The notes beneath the pieces are model-generated. The model saw only the letters and a list, made by a program, of their open reading frames with translations. It made no database searches and was not told the origin of the DNA. From NCBI RefSeq assembly GCF_051622035.1, contig NC_135357.1, positions 17,764,256 to 17,828,255 on the forward strand: a stretch of DNA of 64,000 nucleotides. Reading direction: 5' to 3'. This document shows, piece after piece, positions 49,801 to 61,323 of this stretch; the first letter of the stretch is position 1; every line of letters starts with the position of its first letter. Both the position numbers and the translations under genes were made by a program. This DNA is from Arctopsyche grandis. Taxonomy: Eukaryota; Arthropoda; Insecta; Trichoptera; Hydropsychidae.

Positions 49801-51413
49801 TGCACGTATAATATTTTGATATGTTGTGGCCTAAACAGATTGTTTCCTCTTTCTGATACTTTTTTATTCTCATTTTTTTTTATTAAATTTAAATGTTTGT
49901 GTATGAAATTAATACACATACACTACAAATTTACTTACTTTTTACTAATTATTTATACCTATTTCAATACCAATAATTCAAGAAATTGGGTTATACGTCA
50001 ATTTTTAGTGTTTTTTTTTATTCCTTCAATTTTTTATATTATATTTTGAAAATCACTACGTAAATTTTATACGTTGGCAAGAAAAATCGCTCTTACTAAA
50101 ACCGTTCATGTCAGAGTTGGAGACAAATCTTAAGAGTCTCTTAAAATCTCTTTAAATTTTGAACCGACCCCACAACCCTGATATATGTATGTAGTATGTA
50201 TGTACATATATATACACTCATACATGCTTATAATGTCGACAAATATTTATATAAATTGAGTATTAAAAGAGCCGCAGCTAAAATGAGTAATTTTACACCG
50301 AAAATCTTTTTAATGTCAACATTTGTTTTACAATGTTTTCACATTTTATTTATATGATAACACCTGAACCTGGCGTCATGGTGGATTAAGATATAAATAC
50401 ATATGTACATATGTATGTACATATACGCAAAATATACTGAAGAATACGATTTCGATACGTAATCCACAATCGAACTGGCACATTGTATCAACGTTATTAG
50501 AGAAAATACGATTATCCTGAAAATTTCCACCGTTCCGATGAAAATGTACATACATATGTATACCGTCAAAGAAATTCACACTTCAAACTTTCTAAAAGAA
50601 AACATTATTTTTAATAAATTGAACAAATAACGCTGCAATTAAAATTTTCATAACGATATATAACTTTCTATTAAAACGTGTTAAGAAAGGGGACTAATTT
50701 TTATCATTTCCATCTCGGGCCCCTTTTGTCCTGCATCCAGCGCCTGTGCACTTGTTGCACCCAGGGCCATCGAGAACGAACCCAGGCCTAGGGCATATTA
50801 TAATTCAGAGTCCGATGACTAACAAAAAATAAATAAAAGTTTGTAAAAAAAAATACTTGTAACTCGGTAGTTTATATATTTATGTACATATATGAGAAAT
50901 TTTACTGTGACCGCATAATTGGCATCAATGATCTTATATCATATTATAAAAATTCCTAATTAGCTGCACCGAATTTTTCTTCAGTGTAATTTAAAATTAT
51001 ACAACATATGTACATACATATATGAGTATGTATATACTATAGTTCATCCGCTGTAAGAAGACACTTAGATAAAACGTACATGATGTGCCTTTCACCCCAT
51101 TTCGCGCGTACAATGTTCTATTATCTGCACGAAATACTATTGGTCAAGAGGTGGAGTTAGGCACAGCAGGTGCGTTTTTCCTAAGCGTCTCCTGAATAAA
51201 TAATGTGGTTTTACTATCGGACGGACTGATGTTGTTAAATTTACATAAGTGCGAGCCTTTTTTATTCTTTATCTACATATGTACATATGTTACTTCGTAC
51301 ATAGATAAAGTAAAAAAACTTAATCTATTATTACTACGTACATAGATAAAGTAAAAGTAAGTATAAACCTCCCCGACAAAAATAAAAAAATAAACGGTGG
51401 ATCTTATCTATTA
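46835..51413. other. Reticulon intron with repeat fragments
   Basis: Holds GGTCAGTA motifs at 46,870-46,930 (compare 9,974-10,085), a Helitron at 49,446-49,672, a CCACAACCCTG hAT-type end at 50,173-50,183 and hAT-like GC-rich debris at 50,720-50,800. A 22-base unit (ACGTACATAGATAAAGTAAA) is repeated at 51,296 and 51,333. No host exon is recognised. Confidence 0.4.
49446..49672 (-). mobile_element. Non-autonomous Helitron (copy 4)
   Basis: Read on the minus strand it ends CCGAGCGAAGCCGGGTAAAA then CACTAG before T, and starts TGTAATATATAATTTCGAAA, so the usual 5' TC has mutated to TG. Same family as 5,705-6,095. Confidence 0.75.
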
Positions 51414-52215
51414 CTAGTGTTGTGCCCGTTGAAATTTCAACGGGTGGTTTCGAAAACAAATTGATACATTAATTGATTTAAAATAAAGTTACAATACGTA
51501 TAGTAATAATTAATCGGAATCGGAACTGAAACAGGGATCGGTATCCTGAATTCAAAATGGAGTCCGTATCCGAAACAAAAAGGAATCCAGAATCCGGCGG
51601 CCCCCGGTGCCCCCGGCACCCCCACAGCGACCGGCCCTGGTGCCCCCCGGCGCCCATGGTGCCACCGCCTCCAACGCCCCCGCCGCCTCCGCGCCCCCGG
51701 CGCCCCTTGCCCCCCTCGTGGCCGCCGCCGCCCCTATATGGCGTGGCCAGGAATTCGAAACGGGTGGTTTCGGTGAGACGGGTGATAGTTAAGAAACATT
51801 TTATAATATATTATTATATTCCGAAACATTTTATAATAGACAGACTGGGAAGCATTTTATAATATCAGCAAACTCGAGATGTTTATAAACTCGAATTTGC
51901 GAGAAATAAATACCATACCTTTTATGTACATTATACATATGTATATTTACATATACACAATAATACATAAAAGAAACAAAAAATGTATATGTGTACATGT
52001 ACATATAAATTTATTTATATATTCTATTTATTTTTTAAAAACAGAAACGTTGTCATATATTTCTTATTTTTTAATAAAAAATAAAATAATAAAATTGAAA
52101 AAAAATAATAAAGATATCAATATCATCGGAATAGAAACCTTGATTTGTTCGATGACGTAACGGATTCTACTAACCAAACAAACATACAAAGTCTCTTTCG
52201 AAATTATATATTAGA
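51414..52215 (-). mobile_element. Longer Helitron with perfect terminal hairpin (tandem unit 1)
   Basis: The minus-strand 3' end has the exact palindrome CCCGTTGAAATTTCAACGGG (51425-51444) 7 bases from CTAG. The 5' end is TCTAATATATAATTTCGAAA at 52,215. The interior carries a GC-rich minisatellite-like block (about 51,594-51,770) that reads as proline-rich frames but shows no family. At its 5' end it abuts the next Helitron with no spacer. Confidence 0.82.
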
Positions 52216-52433
52216 CTAGTTGTTTTACCCGGCTTCGCTCAGTATTTGTAATATAAGCAGCCTAAACATGGGGAATCTTGTAGTAAATATTTATTTGTTT
52301 TTTTATTAAATTTATTTGAATCGAAAAAAATATAATATTCAACCAATTGAATTGTCGTCATAGAAACGAAGTTCCCAACAAACAATACTTACATACATAC
52401 AAAGTCTCTTTCGAAATTTTATATATTATTAGA
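52216..52433 (-). mobile_element. Helitron, tandem unit 2
   Basis: The minus-strand 3' end is CTGAGCGAAGCCGGGTAAAA...CTAG at 52,216-52,219. The 5' end TCTAATAATATATAAAATTT is at 52,433. It is joined directly to units 1 and 3. Confidence 0.85.
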
Positions 52434-52655
52434 CTAGTTGTTTTACACGGCATCGCTCAGCATTTGTAATATAAACAGCTTAAACGTGGCGAATCTAATA
52501 GTAAATATTCATTTGTTATTTTATTAAATTTATTTGAATCGAAAAAAATATAATATTCAACCAATTGAATTGTCGTCATAGCAACGAAGTTCCCAACCAA
52601 TAATACTTACATACTTATGTACAAAGTCTCTTTCGAAATTTTATATATTATTAGA
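52434..52655 (-). mobile_element. Helitron, tandem unit 3
   Basis: CTAG at 52,434-52,437 and the 5' TC at 52,655. Like unit 2, the 5' end has the TCTAATAATATATAAAATTT variant and the interior AATTGAATTGTCGTCATAG block, so units 2 and 3 are close relatives. Confidence 0.85.
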
Positions 52656-52892
52656 CTAGTGGTTTCACCCGGCTTCGCTCGGTATTTGTAATATAAACAG
52701 TTTAAACATGACGAATCTAATAGTAAATATTCATTTGTTATTTTATTAAATTTATTTGAATCCAAAAAAATATATATTGTATCGAAACCATATCGAATCG
52801 TCGTCATAGAAACTTTGATTTGTTTTCGATGTTACCAACCAACATTACATACATACATAGTTACAAAGACTCTTTCGAAATTATATATTAGA
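52656..52892 (-). mobile_element. Helitron, tandem unit 4
   Basis: CTAG at 52,656-52,659 and the 5' TC at 52,891-52,892. The 3' hairpin reads CCGAGCGAAGCCGGG. The interior has diverged (TATCGAATCGTCGTCATAG) from units 2 and 3. Confidence 0.82.
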
Positions 52893-52895
52893 TAT

Positions 52896-53298
52896 ACCGG
52901 TCTTCCTCACGGGCCCGAAAGTGAAACGCCCGAAAACGCAAATATCGGAAGGCAAAGATCGAAAATCGAAAGATCTTAAGTCGAAAGATAAAAAAGGGTG
53001 CATACTAACGTACATACTCCCTTAATTTGCGCGAGCAGGATACAACAGGAACAAGAGGAACAGGCTTTTCCTCCCGTATTCTGGGCGCTCACATTAATAC
53101 GGGAGGAAAAGCCTGTTCCTCTTGTTCCTGTTGTATCCTGCTCGCGCAAATTAAGTGGGTATGTACGTTAGTATATACCGTTTACCATGCACCCTTTTTT
53201 TTTGATCTTTCGACTTAAGATCTTTCGATTTTCGATCTTTGCCTTCCGATATTTGCGTTTTCGGGCGTTTCACATTCGAGCCCGTGACGGAGACTGGT
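52896..53298. mobile_element. Foldback MITE, complete hairpin
   Basis: The outer ends are ACCGGTCTTCCTCACGGGCC and, read inward, ACCAGTCTCCGTCACGGGCT. The arms include GTGAAACGCCCGAAAACGC, GGCAAAGATCG, TTTGCGCGAGCAGG and GCCTGTTCCTC (mirror), with a short loop near 53,080-53,095 (TTCTGGGCGCTCACATTAA). It lies four bases from the Helitron array. Confidence 0.85.
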
Positions 53299-53339
53299 AG
53301 ATTAGATACATTTCAATTTTCGTCGGAATCGAGCCCTTC

Positions 53340-53427
53340 AAGTATGTAGCACGGCCCCCGGAAATTTGTCACCTCTCTCCCCCTGTCTCGTTAGCCCCAG
53401 TTGCATCTGCCTAGTTACGGCATTGAA
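53340..53427. mobile_element. hAT terminal fragment
   Basis: Read inward from the right, CAATGCCGTAACTAGGCAGA resembles the CAGTGGCGTAGCTA end of the element at 29,026, and GC-rich CCCCCGG sequence precedes it. Only one end is present. Confidence 0.5.
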
Positions 53428-53679
53428 CACACACATAATATATTCAACATGCAAAAAGTCTTAAGAAAATTCATGTTTTCCAAAAAAAAGGAAATTTTTA
53501 ACACGGAAACTTTCCCCACCCCCAAAGTACATACAGTAGATCCCAAGTATGTATACCTTGGCAAGCCTTAAGGAGTCGTATACGGATGTGAGATTGGCCT
53601 GGGGTCAGGATGTGTAATGGGATCGGTGCAGGCGCCTTTGTGGGTGGCGGGGGGGGCGCACGCGCGGGTCGATAGGCTT

Positions 53680-53811
53680 CGCCACGCGCAGTTGAGGCGA
53701 GGGGGCTCCGCCGCCAAGTCGCGCCCGCCGTAAACCCGAGGGCGCAGCCCCTGACCAAAATGGGCGGCACTGCCGACATGCCCTGTTTCTTCATGAGCCT
53801 GCTCAGCCCTG
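53680..53811 (+). CDS. Rtnl1: Reticulon alternative short first exon (coding 53760-53811)
   Basis: ATG at 53,760 in the strong context CCAAAATGG opens MGGTADMPCFFMSLLSP and ends one base into the next codon before GTAAAT at 53,812. This phase 1 junction is the same as in the long exon. The upstream sequence is GC-rich and has a GCAGTTG initiator-like site near 53,689. A second in-frame ATG lies at 53,778. This would make a short isoform with an 18-residue head joined to the microexon or directly to the homology domain. Reticulon genes generally use such alternative promoters; that this exon belongs to the same gene is inferred from strand, phase and position. Confidence 0.6.
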
Positions 53812-55483
53812 GTAAATCACACTTCTCGCTAACCATAAACCACCCCTATTCAAACGATAAATGGCCAACGCCTACCCACTCATTCAATCTGAAAATTTTC
53901 CATAATTCACCTTTTAACACTAGTTACTCTAAAATTTAGATTCTACAATGCATCCATTATAGTTAAGCTTAATTTTAAAACAATTTCAACTACTCAATCC
54001 TATCCTCAACATCATACATACACACACTAGTGTCATATTACTACGTTGGAATCGATATGTGCTTCATTTGAAGCACGTGCTTGTCGGTACATAAGAAATT
54101 GCCAGGCAACAATCATATCGATTATTTTATTTAAAAAATTCATGATTTATTATAATATTAATAAACTACTCGTATAGAATTCTGTACAGTATGTGTCCTA
54201 TTGTTTATCACTAGTTCGTATAATCGTAATATGTCAAAGTCTAACGGATGTTGTTGTACTTTGCAGTCTCTTTGTGGCCACAGTTAGTAGCCGCAGTAAA
54301 TAAATTAATCTCAATGATATTGTAATGAAACTCTAGAAGAATCTTTTAGCTTGGATTCGACTGCTTGAAGTCGTAGTTATTATTCTTATCGTCGCAATAT
54401 ATGTAAATATGCATAAGATAAGAACGCACGCTTAAAAATTGTATGACACTTCGCTGAAATTTTTATGTAAATGAATTAGTACGTATGCATTTTACACAAG
54501 AATTAGATCTGTCTAAACGAAAAAGCTTAATTATCGGCTTAACTGTCACAATTCGTATAGATGGTTGTGTAAGGTTAGATGGATATCGTCATTGACCCCG
54601 AAAGGAGTTGATGCGTCAATTGTCAGTGCTCGAACACCGTCAAGGCTATTACGACATTGTAATAATCATTTTATTTTTTCTGGAATATTTCGAAAATTAT
54701 CATCACAAAATAATCCTTTTGTGGTTTTCTGTTTTTTTATTTCATTCCACAGTTTTATCTCGTTTATACAGTGTGTATAGAAAAATAGCACCTCTTACTT
54801 GTAGTGTATGTAGTATTGTGTTACAATTTGTATCGTATTCCATTTAATGTAAGGGAGTTTCATTTACATTATAATAAAGAATTGAAATGAAAAAGTAATC
54901 CGAACAATTTTAATTTGTATCGTATGACGATTTCGAAGTGACCTAGCCTAACTTTGATTTTTCGTTGCAGGCAGTATCATTATTAATTGTACTATCAATC
55001 CTAAACTGTACTTTTTAAACCATAGAATTGCTTGGTTACTGGTCGCCAAATAAATCTTTTATAATATACCTAAAGTAAATATAGAATTTGACATAATTAA
55101 ACGATACCTTCCATTTCCTTTATTGTACACAACATATCCAAAATGATCACACTTTTAAAAAAATTAAATAATCATCAGTATTTTAAAAAAGCATGTGGTT
55201 TATTACCATTTATTTAGATTTTATTTGTTTTAAAATTTGCATGATTGTTGTTGGCATGTATTTATTTATTCGTCTGTATCTCTAGAACTTGTTAATTTAT
55301 TAATAAATAAGATTATGGTGTATATTGCTAATTATTTATTTAAGTGATAATTAATGACATTCTAAATAGAATTTACACAATTTAATTTATAGAGGACATG
55401 GCAACGCCAATAATATTCTTCTTTCCTACTTTTTAACTCACTTTTAACCTACTTTCGCTTGACTCGCTTGTCTTTTTTCACAG
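53812..55483. other. Reticulon intron, no gene seen
   Basis: AT-rich with no element ends recognised. It ends with the pyrimidine-rich acceptor TCTTTTTTCACAG at 55,471-55,483. Confidence 0.5.
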
Positions 55484-55519
55484 ATGCTTGGTTTAACCCG
55501 GGTCGTCTGCATCCCAAGG
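55484..55519 (+). CDS. Rtnl1: Reticulon 36-nt microexon
   Basis: Bounded by TTTTTTCACAG and GGTGAGT. Entered in phase 1 it encodes (D)AWFNPGRLHPK and leaves in phase 1, so including or skipping it keeps the frame. This aromatic/proline peptide resembles the segment just before the homology domain in insect reticulons, as I recall the family. It lies downstream of the first two start exons and upstream of the third, so only transcripts from the first two promoters can contain it. Confidence 0.7.
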
Positions 55520-56254
55520 GTGAGTAGATGATGCATCATTTATTTAACTCTTTTACTGTATTCGGTGCACGTAATGCGGGGTGAATAAAAAAAGTTGAGA
55601 GAAAAGTATTTGGCAATTCATTATGAGTAGGAATATTCAACCCTTCGACTACTATTTCATAAAATGTACATTTGCTTTAAGTTAAGTTTGTATATAACTC
55701 TCTTAATTTGTGTAAATACATGTTTTCTTGTTTATTTTCAGTGTTCCACTGTATATAATATGCGTATATACATATGTAGTCTACCAATTGTATTTATTTA
55801 AATATTTTATTTTTCACGTTTTTGTTGGAGGGTGCGTCTTTTTAAGCAAACGCGCATGCGTCAAGATTGCTCAATCAATACTCTTAGAGTTACGCTACGT
55901 TTAAATTGAGCACACGCGTACCTTACCCTAATGTCAAAATTGATGGATTTTATTCTAAATGGTCACTTTAGTGTCATTTTTGAAAACTCGTTTTATTTTT
56001 TCAATTTTAAAAATTTACATTCAAACTCAAATATACATACAAAAGGGTTAAAATTGAACTTTAATTATATAAACCGAGTATGTCTACCGTCTACGGTCTC
56101 TTTCTCCGATTAAAGGGTCTTTCAGACTGTATTCGTTAGGGGCATGGTGGTCTCATGTTGAGGGTTTTATAGGTTGGCTTCATTGCCATTTAAAACGTCT
56201 TTAAATATCCGTGCAAAAAGTACGTGTGTACATAGTTATTTTTTAAAAAAGTCA
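55520..56254. other. Reticulon intron, no gene seen
   Basis: AT-rich, with short frames lacking motifs. Nothing else is supported. Confidence 0.4.
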
Positions 56255-56710
56255 TTAAGAGGGCTGGACACCAGCGCCTTGTCCATACAAACGTATTACA
56301 CTTCTCCCTTCCTCAATTATGGCACTAGAGAAATTATATTATAATATGCTATGGATATCCACCATTGGGATGCATCTATCGTTTTAATTTTTTGATTAGT
56401 TATTTTTTATAGGAGCTAGGAGCCGCCAAACATCTATAAAATCGCCTCTTTTTTACACCCACGAAAAGAGTCTAGCGTGCTTATTTAACGGTCGATTTAA
56501 AAAAAAATACGCGCACAGGTGCATATAAAATATCTTTCTCATAACGATGATGAAATTTTTTTAAAAATTGGTTCAGTTTCGGAGAAGAAAATTGGAGAAT
56601 ACGAAACCTTGATTTTGTCGATTTAAAATACGTATTATCTGGTCGAAGCGCAACTGTCGCATTCACTCAATATATACATATATATATTGATATATATTGT
56701 CGCATTCACT

Positions 56711-56771
<61 letters not shown>

Positions 56772-56820
56772 AGAAAGGAACGGCAACAAAATTAAGGTTT
56801 CGGGTGTACAGCCCTCTTAA
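56255..56820. mobile_element. TTAA-flanked MITE containing a (TA)n array
   Basis: Inverted ends GAGGGCTGGACACC (56,259) and, inward from the right, GAGGGCTGTACACC (56,816) are flanked by TTAA on both sides (56255-56258, 56817-56820). This fits either a piggyBac-like TTAA duplication or a TA duplication with longer ends. It contains (TA)n at 56,717-56,768 and two copies of TGTCGCATTCACTCAATATA. Confidence 0.7.
56717..56768. repeat. (TA)n simple repeat
   Basis: About 50 bases of pure TA inside the TTAA-flanked MITE. Confidence 0.95.
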
Positions 56821-58457
56821 GGAACCAAGTACTGGAGGCGAGACATTTTTTTAAGCTTATTCTACAATTAGTGTAATTTTACAAATATTTTAAGTTACTT
56901 ATTTGTATGATTAAGAGCGATGAAAATTGTGAATTCTTGTCTATGACGCATAGCCACGTGTTCGACCTGACATGCCTAATACAATTACCTTTAACCCCAA
57001 CTATCTTTTACATTCTGCGATTCACATGATCAATAGGCTTGCTTGGCTACACCTGCAATACGGCGTTGTAAATGTGCGAATCGATTTTAAAAATAAGGGA
57101 GTATTTCGAATGAATCACGCGTTTTGCACGTCTCGAAACACGGTGAGTCATGCAACTGACAGGGGTGAGTTTGTCATCCCCTAAAACTTTTTCACGCAAT
57201 GTTTTACTAAAATTAGAATTCTCATTATTTTCAATGAATCACGCAATTTCATATGATGAATTGATATATACATTTTTGACTTCGTTTATATACATACATA
57301 CATATGTACTGTAGTATGTCATACTAATTTTGTATTCGCTATTTATTTTTGTCGATCATCAAAAGAACGGATCTTTCCGTAGGTCTTAAAATTAGATCAA
57401 ACGCAAGGTTGACACTTCTATATGCATAAGTGTATTATTTTATGTTACCCAGAGATGTCGCATACATAATTTAAAATGCTGTTTGTAAGCTGTATTTATC
57501 CATAATATATAAATACATATTTCATTAAAATTTGGGCCTTTCATCAGTTAGGCTAGGTTATGCATATTTTTTATTGCTTAATTTATAATTCAGAGTTTTA
57601 ATTGTTATAATATTTATGGAATTCCGAAGACACATTTTCCTTTTTCTCTTGGTATTTCAAGGATGCGGTGATAAATGGGTCGCGTCGTTCTATTTCGCAC
57701 ATGCCTATTGAGAAAATTTATCTTTTGCGAATTTCTTATACAAATGTCTTCGTTACGCACGTCTTTGTACATTAAATTTTATTTTTATGAAAGTGTTCAT
57801 TTCGATAATATGTATTTTCTTTTTGTTGAATGAAAATAGATTTTATTAAATTGTCCCTGCTTTTCAGGAATATTTTCACGTTCGCATATAATTAATGTTA
57901 TTAATATACAAATACTCTAGATCTATACATTTATGAAGAGTAAATGAATATTCGAAATTTCTTATTATTAACTTTTAACACAACAGACCTTTTACATAGA
58001 CGTGGCTATTTTCTATTAGAAAATGAAAGGTCAGCAAAATATTGGCTTTTGTTGTCGAATAGGATGAAAAACTCAAAAAAGGTCATCGGATAAACCGATT
58101 CATTATACGTTATATAAAATAATTCAATTATTTGATCAATATGTGTATATTTGCATAATTAATTGATAATTATTTTCAGCTGAATAGATATTGTTCAGTA
58201 AAATATTCAATAGGCTGTAAAAATGTTTGGTATAAATATTAATATTTAATTCTACTGTATATCGATTATTAGTGAATTAAGGCTATAGGTTTATATTAAT
58301 AAATATCAATACTGACTTGATAAAGGGTAAAATTAATTCTAAATAGCTTTTATATAGATTTATTCTTCGATATTCTGTCTTAATTAATTATTTCATTTGG
58401 CACAAATTATGCTGAAGATATTTCTCTCTTTTCTATCAAACTACTTCTATCTGCGTA
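56821..58457. other. Reticulon intron, no gene seen
   Basis: AT-rich. A 70-codon frame at 56,972-57,184 includes a GTGAGT donor-like site at 57,141 but shows no family motif and no plausible acceptor partner. Confidence 0.4.
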
Positions 58458-58691
58458 TCTAATATATATGTAACTTCGAAAGAGACTTTGTATGTACGTT
58501 TGTTTGTTTGTTTGTATGGTTCCTAGAATCCGTGAAGTTCAATTTAATAAAAAACAAATGAATATTCAAATAAATTTAAATTAAATAAAACTATTCAAAT
58601 AAATTTAATAAAATGTCTACTAGGTATTAGATTGGTCATGTTTAAGCGGTTTATATTCCTAATACCGAGCGAAGCCGGGTAAAAACACTAG
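58458..58691 (+). mobile_element. Non-autonomous Helitron (copy 5)
   Basis: It starts TCTAATATATATGTAACTTC after A and ends CCGAGCGAAGCCGGGTAAAA then CTAG before T. Same family as 5,705-6,095, without the GC-rich insert. Confidence 0.8.
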
Positions 58692-59224
58692 TTTAGTATA
58701 AGAATATACATACATATGTAACTATTAAACTTCAATTTTATCAATTGCTTCGTAATGTGTTTTCTACAATTATTTTTTTTACTAAATCCCACTTTCATTA
58801 CAACTGGCACAATTCATACGATTGAAGATTACCAAAATAGCAGATAAGTTTCTAAAAGTGTTGCACGTGTGGCACCTGCCCTACCTATAGTCTGACACGA
58901 GAATAGCCCACTATCGACTATAAGTATGTACATATGATATATTACGTCTATATAAGCAGGCTTTCCGATTGATTTTAATAACTTGGATTTTTTGATCTTG
59001 TTCCAGTTAACTGCTTATAATTAAAATTTTCGTTCAAAATTGTATGGAAGTTTCGCTTGCATTTTCATTTTTCCTTAAATTTCCTATGTCAGTGGATTCT
59101 CTCGTGTTGGGCATTTGTCATGGCTTCTGACGCTATTGTGAACTTGTGTTTTGAAACAACGATTGGCACATCGGTCATCTGGCAGATGAGCATATTAACC
59201 TGTCGTAATTGCTATCGATTGCAC

Positions 59225-59324
59225 TGGAGGGCGGGTGAGGGGGTGTGGGCGGGGGCCGCCCCGGGCGCGCGCCCAGACAGTCGCCAGTTGCCGTCCACCG
59301 CTCCGGACGCTTCGAGCACCGACC
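59225..59324 (+). promoter_or_regulatory. GC-rich promoter of the third reticulon start exon
   Basis: A short island (GGGGCCGCCCCGGGCGCGCG) rises out of AT-rich intron about 50-100 bases before ATG 59,325. CCAGTTG at about 59,284 and ACAGTCG at 59,277 resemble arthropod initiators. No TATA box was seen. Confidence 0.5.
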
Positions 59325-59367
59325 ATGGACTTCAGTGACTTCAACTTCAAGTTCAACGCGGCCGAAG
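59325..59367 (+). CDS. Rtnl1: Reticulon alternative first exon, MDFSDFNFKFNAAE
   Basis: ATG at 59,325 in context GACCATGG encodes MDFSDFNFKFNAAE plus one base (phase 1), then GTTCGT at 59,368 as a somewhat weak donor. Phase 1 matches the other two start exons and the microexon, so it can splice to the same downstream exon. The frame stays open for another 75 codons without family resemblance, so reading into the intron is less likely to be the product. It lies beyond the microexon, so this isoform must skip it. Identity is inferred from architecture. Confidence 0.6.
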
Positions 59368-61323
59368 GTTCGTTTCCGCCCTTCGTCACCAAGGCAACCG
59401 ACAGGCCCTTACTGGCAACAACATACTTCGCTAAAATTTCAAATCTGACTTCACAACCCTTAGCGGGGGACCCTCGCAGCCACACGGCCCACCCCACAAC
59501 TTCCGCATACAACAGTGGATTTAATTCAAATCTTCGAAATTTCAACGCGTTTCATCTGCCAGTTGGACCTTATGCAATCCCATCTAGAAATTAGATGTGT
59601 GGACGACGAGGTGCTCTAAACTCGGGTTAATTTAAGAACAGCCGGGCAGTGCCCCTCTCCCGCGACGCCGGCGTCCGAAAGCTACCACTCACCCGGTGTC
59701 TCCAAACCTTGCACAAAACGACAATCTCGTGCAGGAAGAGCATGCTGACATTCGTGCACCAAAATGACCTGAAAATCTAAAAAAATCTAAATCTTCTCCG
59801 CGCTGAAATTACCCATGTCAATCAATCCCGGTCGAAGCCCGGCTTAATGGATATTTTTAAAGTCACGTATTTCCGCAAAAATATTCAGGGAATGATTGAA
59901 TACACATATATGTAAATATAATTATTCTAAATAATTCTAATCCCATTTCTAATAACGCACTCTATGATGTTCTTTAGCTCATTTTACCCCTAGATACGTC
60001 TGCAACCACCTGTTCAAAGCGACTCCTTATTTATTTCAATATAATGTACTTGTTGGCAATTTAACAAAAAATAGCTTGACGACCATTTTATCTCTGTCAT
60101 AAATACACTTTATTACGATCGATATTCTTTCTCGATGCCGTCAGTATCCAATATATACTCGCAACAAATGTACCATATTGCATGCACGTTGATTATATGG
60201 TAATTTGTCGGTTTTGATCTTGTCATGGTGATTTCAATGGTGTTGTTAATTATTTGCATAGCACATGGCATCCGTATGTAGCCATCCAACCGATGGCCCC
60301 ATGTTAGTGTAGCTTGCGTACCGTACTGATGTTTTTACATCAATAGATTCGGTACAAAGCATGACCTTTATTGCTGCAAGTTTTGTTTATAATCTATTTC
60401 AATCATCTGATTTGCACGGTCAATGATGTATTTGAAAATCCCCAATTATGATTAATGCTAAATTTAAAACAATTTCTATATAAAACCAATGGATGACTTT
60501 TTCCTAGTCATAATTATGACTGAATGTTTATAAAGGCGTCGTCATTTTTCATTATAACTTTCATCTGACGCACTTTTAAGTATTCCTTTCATTAAAGGTT
60601 TCTTTTGGGAATGCTCTTGGCAGACTTTATATTTAGGTAACTAGAGCTGTCTGTCATCTTCAATACGATCCTTTTATATTATCGATTTTTTTACTTTTAT
60701 AATGAAAAAGGCAATGATGTGAAATCTATACAACATAAAGACATTTCTGTTGATTCAGTGTCTGAGAAAAGAGTTCCTTGGCTTCGTCTGGGAACTTAGC
60801 TCGAGATTTAAATTCGTTTTGTTTGATTGTCGAGGCCTGTGCGTCGCATTCGTTCGTGCTATTATTAATTTTAACCCTTCATTGACGTCACTTGTGATGA
60901 CGCTTTTCTTACTGTTGATGAGTCTATCTCGATTTCCGAATTCCATTAAAATTCAACTACACCTTTTTATTTTCCGAATCCAAATTTTCATAATCCGTAT
61001 AGGATTTCCCGATCCTATTCTCTTGTCTACTTGGAAAATGTTATGTATACATTCGTAAATTTATTTCTAACTTATTTGTTTCAACGCCAGATTGATTTTC
61101 ATACTGACATGGATCCATTGCCAAAACATCAAATCGTCGTTTTAATTTTATTTTTACGTCTGCATCAGTTTTAGAATAGAAACATAGTTTTATTGTATTT
61201 TTGCTGAAAACCTTTAAAAGAAATAATAATTTGCATTTAAAATGTGGCTGTCCTTTCGCAATTAATACCTTAATCCGTTTCTTGTAAAACAGATCTCCTT
61301 TTAGTCCCTCTAATTTTGATCTA
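59368..61323. other. Reticulon intron, proximal GC-rich part then AT-rich
   Basis: Moderately GC-rich to about 59,830, then AT-rich. I see no exon or element end in it. Confidence 0.4.

Noticed and set aside
51557..51862. Proline-rich frame inside the long Helitron as a captured host exon
   Set aside because: It is a GC-rich minisatellite-like block, and a similar block occurs in the Helitron at 5,705. No host donor is evident.
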